From positions 18,208,526 through 18,272,525 of the forward strand of contig OW388296.1 in NCBI GenBank assembly GCA_936450465.1: 64,000 nt of DNA, in the 5' to 3' direction. This document shows, one piece after another, positions 59,898-64,000 of the stretch (the first letter of the stretch is position 1; each line of letters starts with the position of its first letter). Position numbers and translations under genes: made by a program. The notes under the pieces are model-generated. The model saw only the letters and a list, made by a program, of their open reading frames with translations. It did no database searches and had not been told where the DNA came from. Source of the stretch: Gibbula magus. Taxonomy: Eukaryota > Mollusca > Gastropoda > Trochida > Trochidae.

Positions 59898-62800
59898 TTA
59901 GAAGTAGCGTTTGAACAGATGAGTTTTGAGATGGGATTTGAATACAGAGAGAGAGGGAGCACATTTAAGTTCATGAGGCAGTGAATTCCAGAGCAGGGCA
60001 GCATTGTATCTGAAGGATCGGGCACCAAAGGACTTTAGATTGTAACGTGGGACTTGAAGAAGAAGCTGAGTGGAAGAGCGGAGCGATCGAGGTGGAGCAT
60101 ATGGTGTGACTAGGTCCTGAAGATACTGGGGAGAGAGCTTGTAGATTGATTGATATGTCAGAGTTAGAACCTTAAAGTCAATCCTTTCTTGAATCCTAAG
60201 CCAGTGTAATGAAATTAAGACAGGAGAGATGTGGCATGTTTTTGGGGTACGGGTAACAATTCTTACAGCATGGTTTTGAAGTTTTTGGAGGCGGTCAATC
60301 TGTTGTCTGGGTATTCCACAGAGGAGGCTATTGCAGTAGTCGATTCTCGAGAAAATAAGTGATCGGACAAGGAGAGCTGCAGTGTCTTGGTTGATGAGAT
60401 GTCTGATGTTTCCAATATTCCTAAGGTGAAAGTGACAGATCCTGCAGAGATTGTTGACATGAGATTCCATTGTGAGTCCCGAATCAAGATAGACGCCTAG
60501 GTTTTTTGCACTTGAGGAGAAGAAGACTTCAGAGTTCCCAATAGATATACTATTGATTTGACACTTCTTGAGTCGCAGGTTAGGGCCAAAGAGAATACTT
60601 TCTGTTTTCTCGTCATTTAGTTTTAATTTGTAGTCTGTCATCCAATATCTGATAGAGCTGAGGCATGTTTCCATTCTTTCTTTAGCCTGTGATTGACTTG
60701 ATGGTAAGATGTCAAAACTGTCCATGACCTGAGAATCATCAGCATAAAAGTGTCGCCCCAACTGTTGATCAGATATTAGAGAGCCAAGAGAATGAGTGTA
60801 AATAACGAAAAATAATGGACCCAACACAGATCCCTGTGGGACTCCATACTGAAGTTCACTGTCTGTCGATAGCTCGTTGTCGACCTGAACACACTGAGAT
60901 CTGTCAGATAGATATGACATGCACCACAAGAGGACTGTATCATTGACACCACATTCAAATTTGAGAATGTGCAGCAATTTGGCGTGATCTACAGTGTCAA
61001 ATGCTGCAGAGAGGTCAAGCAGAACTAACAAACTAAGTTGTCCAGAATCAACAGTTTCTGAAACATAGTTCAAAACACAATTGAGGGCTGTCTCCGTGCT
61101 GTGACCTGCTCTATACGCAGATTGATACTCATCGATCAAGTTATGATTTTGCAAATGATCCACCAATTGAGATTTCACCACCTTCTCAATAACCTTGGAC
61201 ACAAAGGAGAGGTTGGAAACCGGGCGGTAGTTTCCATACACTTCGCTATCAAGAGAGGGCTTTTTCAAAAGGGGTTTGATAACAGCCTTTTTAAACGCTG
61301 TTGGAAACACACCAGATTCAATGCTCAGGTTAACAATCCGAGTAATTGTGGGAAGTACGGTATCCAAAACTTTTAAGAGGAATTCTGTTGGAATAGGATC
61401 CATTTGGCATGATGTTGTTTTTGAAGATAGGATGACTTTCTTGACCTCACATTCATCAACATGACGGAACACACCCAGCTCGATCCCATCGAATTGTTTA
61501 AATGAGAAGTCATCACAGCAGGCATGCAATTTGTTTCTGAGATTAGCAATCTTTTCAATGAAGAAAGTGTTGAACTTGGAAGCAACATCTTTCTTATCGC
61601 CATTGGGCAAATTACAGTCCTGTGGTTGTCCAAGTAGTTTTCTAAGTGTTGAGAATAATGCTTTGGGATTCGAAGAGTTTCTGGAAATTTCAGTTTGAAT
61701 GAAACTTGATTTGGCAACTCTTATCTTTTTGTTGACTTCATTTCTGGCCATATTGAAGATTTGACGGTCGACCTCCAACCTTGACTTGCGCCACTTTCGT
61801 TCTGCAGCATGTCTTGCTCTCTTTGTTAGTAACACTTCATGCGTGTACCAGGGCGATACGTCCTTAGCTCTGACTGCCTTCAGTCTACCAGGGGCATGTT
61901 TGTCTAGCAGGTGAACGAGAGTAGAACCAAAGTTATCAACTAAGTCATTGACACTGTTGACAGAGTCAAGAGTTGGCATCTCAGAGTCAAAATCGGCCTT
62001 GAATTCATCAACATCGATGTTTTTCCAATTCCGTACCGAAACCATTTTCTTTTCTTGACTTGCTTTGACAAAGTTCAAATCAAAGGATATGAGAAAATGG
62101 TCTGACATTTGCTTATCAGTCACAATGATGTTGTTAATCAGATTTACATCCCGAGAAACTATCCAGTCAATAGTATTGCCAGATTTGTGAGTTGGTTCAC
62201 AAATAAGCTGCTGAAGTTGTAATGTTTCCAGCATTTTAATGACTTTTAAAGTCACAGGATTGGTCACTGAGTTAAAGTGAACATTATGATCACCAAGAAT
62301 GATGGCTGAGTCAGATCGACTGTACAGCGATGAGCAGAGATTTGTAAATTCCTCGCAGAATTCAGAATGAGTGAGCTTATTTCCTTTAGAAGGTGGTGGC
62401 CGATAAACACAATGCACTTTCAGAGTTTTCTTTCCACAAGTAATTGTACATAGGATGGTTTCAAATGTACAGTAATCTTCACTGACCTTTGGAAAAGAGA
62501 CCAATAAGTCATCCCGATACATGACTCCGACACCCCCACCTCGCCTGTTGGGACGGGGTATATGCTTGAACTTGTACCCAGGAGGAGTCATTTCACAGCA
62601 CTTGGATTCATCTCCGTTAGGAAGCAGCCAAGTCTCAGTAATGAACAGGACATCCAATTTAGAATCCAAAATGAAATCATGAATTTCAATAGTTTTATTT
62701 TTCACAGATTGTGCATTCCACAAAGAAGCTTTGATAGTGTCTTGAACCTTGACCTTTGGGTGTACAGAAATAAGATTGTGTACATTACAGCCGGGTCCAT

Positions 62801-63128
62801 GATTACCTTTGGCCTGATTAGGTAATCCATTTGTCACAATTTGAATGTGTCTCTCCTTTCTTCTTCCACCACGGCAACCTCTTTTAGTGGGTTTCGTAAC
62901 ACTAATACCCAGTTCTCTTAGGTGACGCAACACTTCAGAGTCAATCCTTTGTTTTGTGCCAAGCATTGATTCAATGTCAATCAGCTGTGTAGAGTCATAG
63001 CTGGCCATGTTGGTATCCATACCTTTCATCTCATCAAGGGAACGGCTTGGAGATGTGATTGGGAAACAATGGGCAGTCCGAATACAGAGTTGCACACAAC
63101 AACAGATTTTGATCCACAAAGTCCACAT
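59898..63128 (-). CDS. L2-like LINE ORF2: endonuclease-reverse transcriptase, intact
   Basis: Uninterrupted 1076-codon frame. Residues about 132-350 form an apurinic-type endonuclease: SLWNAQSVKN, LFITETWL (catalytic E165), ILGDHNVHF (D280) and MSDHFLISF (D343, H344). Reverse transcriptase spans about 610-870: GNYRPVSNLS, QSAYRAGHSTETAL, LLDLSAAFDTVDH (D705), YGVPQGSVLGPLFF, and the active site FYADDSQ (D797, D798). The C-terminus has SLHWLRIQERIDFK, a conserved LLWNSLPHELK and ends HLKTHLFKRYF, all typical of the L2/CR1 group. There is no RNase H. It nicks target DNA and primes cDNA synthesis from the nick. The first ATG gives a cysteine-rich leader; the ATG at 63029 (residue 34) is an equally good start. 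No ORF1 was identified. All catalytic residues appear present, so this copy could be active. Confidence 0.93.
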   Translation of the reverse strand: MWTLWIKICCCVQLCIRTAHCFPITSPSRSLDEMKGMDTNMASYDSTQLIDIESMLGTKQRIDSEVLRHLRELGISVTKPTKRGCRGGRRKERHIQIVTNGLPNQAKGNHGPGCNVHNLISVHPKVKVQDTIKASLWNAQSVKNKTIEIHDFILDSKLDVLFITETWLLPNGDESKCCEMTPPGYKFKHIPRPNRRGGGVGVMYRDDLLVSFPKVSEDYCTFETILCTITCGKKTLKVHCVYRPPPSKGNKLTHSEFCEEFTNLCSSLYSRSDSAIILGDHNVHFNSVTNPVTLKVIKMLETLQLQQLICEPTHKSGNTIDWIVSRDVNLINNIIVTDKQMSDHFLISFDLNFVKASQEKKMVSVRNWKNIDVDEFKADFDSEMPTLDSVNSVNDLVDNFGSTLVHLLDKHAPGRLKAVRAKDVSPWYTHEVLLTKRARHAAERKWRKSRLEVDRQIFNMARNEVNKKIRVAKSSFIQTEISRNSSNPKALFSTLRKLLGQPQDCNLPNGDKKDVASKFNTFFIEKIANLRNKLHACCDDFSFKQFDGIELGVFRHVDECEVKKVILSSKTTSCQMDPIPTEFLLKVLDTVLPTITRIVNLSIESGVFPTAFKKAVIKPLLKKPSLDSEVYGNYRPVSNLSFVSKVIEKVVKSQLVDHLQNHNLIDEYQSAYRAGHSTETALNCVLNYVSETVDSGQLSLLVLLDLSAAFDTVDHAKLLHILKFECGVNDTVLLWCMSYLSDRSQCVQVDNELSTDSELQYGVPQGSVLGPLFFVIYTHSLGSLISDQQLGRHFYADDSQVMDSFDILPSSQSQAKERMETCLSSIRYWMTDYKLKLNDEKTESILFGPNLRLKKCQINSISIGNSEVFFSSSAKNLGVYLDSGLTMESHVNNLCRICHFHLRNIGNIRHLINQDTAALLVRSLIFSRIDYCNSLLCGIPRQQIDRLQKLQNHAVRIVTRTPKTCHISPVLISLHWLRIQERIDFKVLTLTYQSIYKLSPQYLQDLVTPYAPPRSLRSSTQLLLQVPRYNLKSFGARSFRYNAALLWNSLPHELKCAPSLSVFKSHLKTHLFKRYF

Positions 63129-63394
63129 TTTAAGCTTTTTTGACCATTTTGTTTCACAAATGCAGAGTTTATGCCTTTATGAAGTATCTTGCCAATTTTC
63201 AGATGGATCACAGTTGAATAAACTTGCTAAATGACCAATTTCGTCAGAGCTCACAAATAGCCTGCTGCCTGTTAGGCGCAAAACACGTATTTGATTTTGT
63301 GAAAACATTTGACCATAAACATTCTGATATATAAAGACGACCACATTAGAAACAAAAGCCGAAAATATACTCACGTCCATAAGAAACATGACCC
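63129..63394 (-). other. LINE 5' region
   Basis: Minus-strand sequence upstream of ORF2. Two overlapping short frames occur, one with SQNQIRVLRLTGSRLFVSSD and another with KCGLCGSKSVVVC (a C-x2-C pair) overlapping the start of ORF2. They may be remains of a 5' coding extension or ORF1 separated by a frameshift. No clear promoter was seen. The boundary with the Tc1-like sequence lies near 63395-63415. Confidence 0.4.
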
Positions 63395-63918
63395 CTAAGA
63401 AATTATTGTTTGTGACCGAAATATGACTTCGATAAACTCGGTTCCTCCCATCATTGTTGAATAAGCAGAACCTACTCTCATCGGAAAAGATGACCCTTTG
63501 CCAGTCACGTATCTGCCAGCGCCGTACTTGACGTGCCCAACGTAGTCTCTCTTCCGATGTCTTGGCGTCAGAACAGTTCCTCTGTAGGGCCTGTAGTTGA
63601 TAATACCGTAGGAACGAAGACGTCTGGCTACTGTCTGTCGGCTGAGACGGCGACCCAACGCAGTTCTTGCCGTTGACGTTACCGTCAGGAATCGGTTACG
63701 CAGGTGCGAAGTATGTATGTACCGGTCTTCCTGAGGGGTTGTGATGCGGGGTCTCCCCGATCTGGGCTTGTCTCTTGTCTGACCAGTCTGCTGGAACCGT
63801 TCAATCAAGTTGGTTATCGCAGTGGTGGAGCAGCCGAAAGTTCTAGCAACATGACCCCTTGAAGCTTCCATGTTAATCATTCCTATGGCCCGTTCGCGTT
63901 GTTCTGCTGTAAGTCTCG
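63395..63918 (-). pseudogene. Truncated Tc1-like transposase, N-terminal half
   Basis: The homology starts at MPRLTAEQRERAIGMI (ATG at about 63916-63918). Two helix-turn-helix motifs follow (GHVARTFGCSTTAITNLIER, then LSRQTVARRLRSYGI), separated by the GRPRITTPQEDRYI linker. Near 63560 a one-base deletion shifts the frame. Reading on in the other frame gives WQIRDWQRVIFSDESRFCLF, with the first catalytic aspartate in FSDES, and NDGRNRVYR. Homology then stops at about 63415, where the LINE 5' region begins, so the second D and the E are missing. It is not the same lineage as the copy at 43 kb. The frame's ATG at 63988 lies upstream of the homology. The element continues toward the window edge. 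Confidence 0.85.
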
Positions 63919-64000
63919 GCATTCTTTTTGTGGTTTTCCAATAACAGTGAGGACAGTGGTTTGTCCGAGAGCCTTTTATACCAAACATTGCACGTGCGGT
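63919..64000 (-). other. 5' flank of the Tc1-like transposase, window edge
   Basis: Probably the 5' UTR of the Tc1-like element. Its terminal inverted repeat, if kept, would lie here or beyond the window. Confidence 0.4.

Overview
The window looks like repeat-rich intergenic DNA from an invertebrate nuclear genome. It is AT-rich, has no dense gene arrangement, and carries eukaryotic transposable elements in many states of decay (L2-like, RNase H-bearing I/Nimb-like and other LINEs, mariner, Tc1-like, a Ty3/gypsy scrap), large tandem arrays and many fold-back elements. A mollusc, perhaps a gastropod, is my best guess. The guess rests on the (GAGT)n tract that forms the 3' tail of an RNase H-bearing LINE, on an element bounded by GTCTCCC-type ends with a GGCGTC-rich tract, and on the general LINE mix. 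This is inference from familiarity, not a match I could run. I found no complete host gene.

Layout. 0-6 kb: a 22-bp minisatellite attached to a 1.6-kb fold-back structure, then dispersed family A copy 1 and a 41-bp array. 6-18 kb: dispersed family B copies, a 46-bp array, a tRNA-like element, a decayed LINE and three long imperfect hairpins with small GC-rich cores. 18.5-22.1 kb: two LINE 3' portions on the minus strand. 22.5-26.6 kb: a 68-bp satellite with two levels of higher-order repeat. 26.6-31 kb: nothing recognised. 31-34.5 kb: a gypsy pol scrap, another hairpin of the same architecture, and a cluster of perfect hairpins. 36.3-39.5 kb: two clusters of a 16-bp perfect palindrome (AGACGGCATGCCGTCT), arranged in opposite orientations around about 2.8 kb of featureless AT-rich DNA. 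42.3-48.3 kb: a 21-bp repeat, an internally deleted Tc1-like transposase and a 4-kb array of 27-bp units in 1.1-kb higher-order blocks. 48.4-54.7 kb: family A copy 3, LINE 3' ends, an (AT)n tract, a fold-back element and an 842-bp element with short terminal inverted repeats. 56.9-58.2 kb: a nearly intact mariner. 58.5-59 kb: family A copy 4. 59.8-64 kb: an L2-like LINE with an uninterrupted 1076-codon ORF2, abutting a truncated Tc1-like transposase.

The recognisable proteins are all parasitic: endonuclease/reverse transcriptases that copy LINEs by target-primed reverse transcription, and DDE/D transposases that cut and paste DNA elements. They do not form a pathway together. The most unusual signals are the paired palindrome clusters at 36.3 and 39.3 kb, the series of long hairpins with unrelated arms but similar cores, and the layered higher-order structure of the satellite and the 27-bp array.
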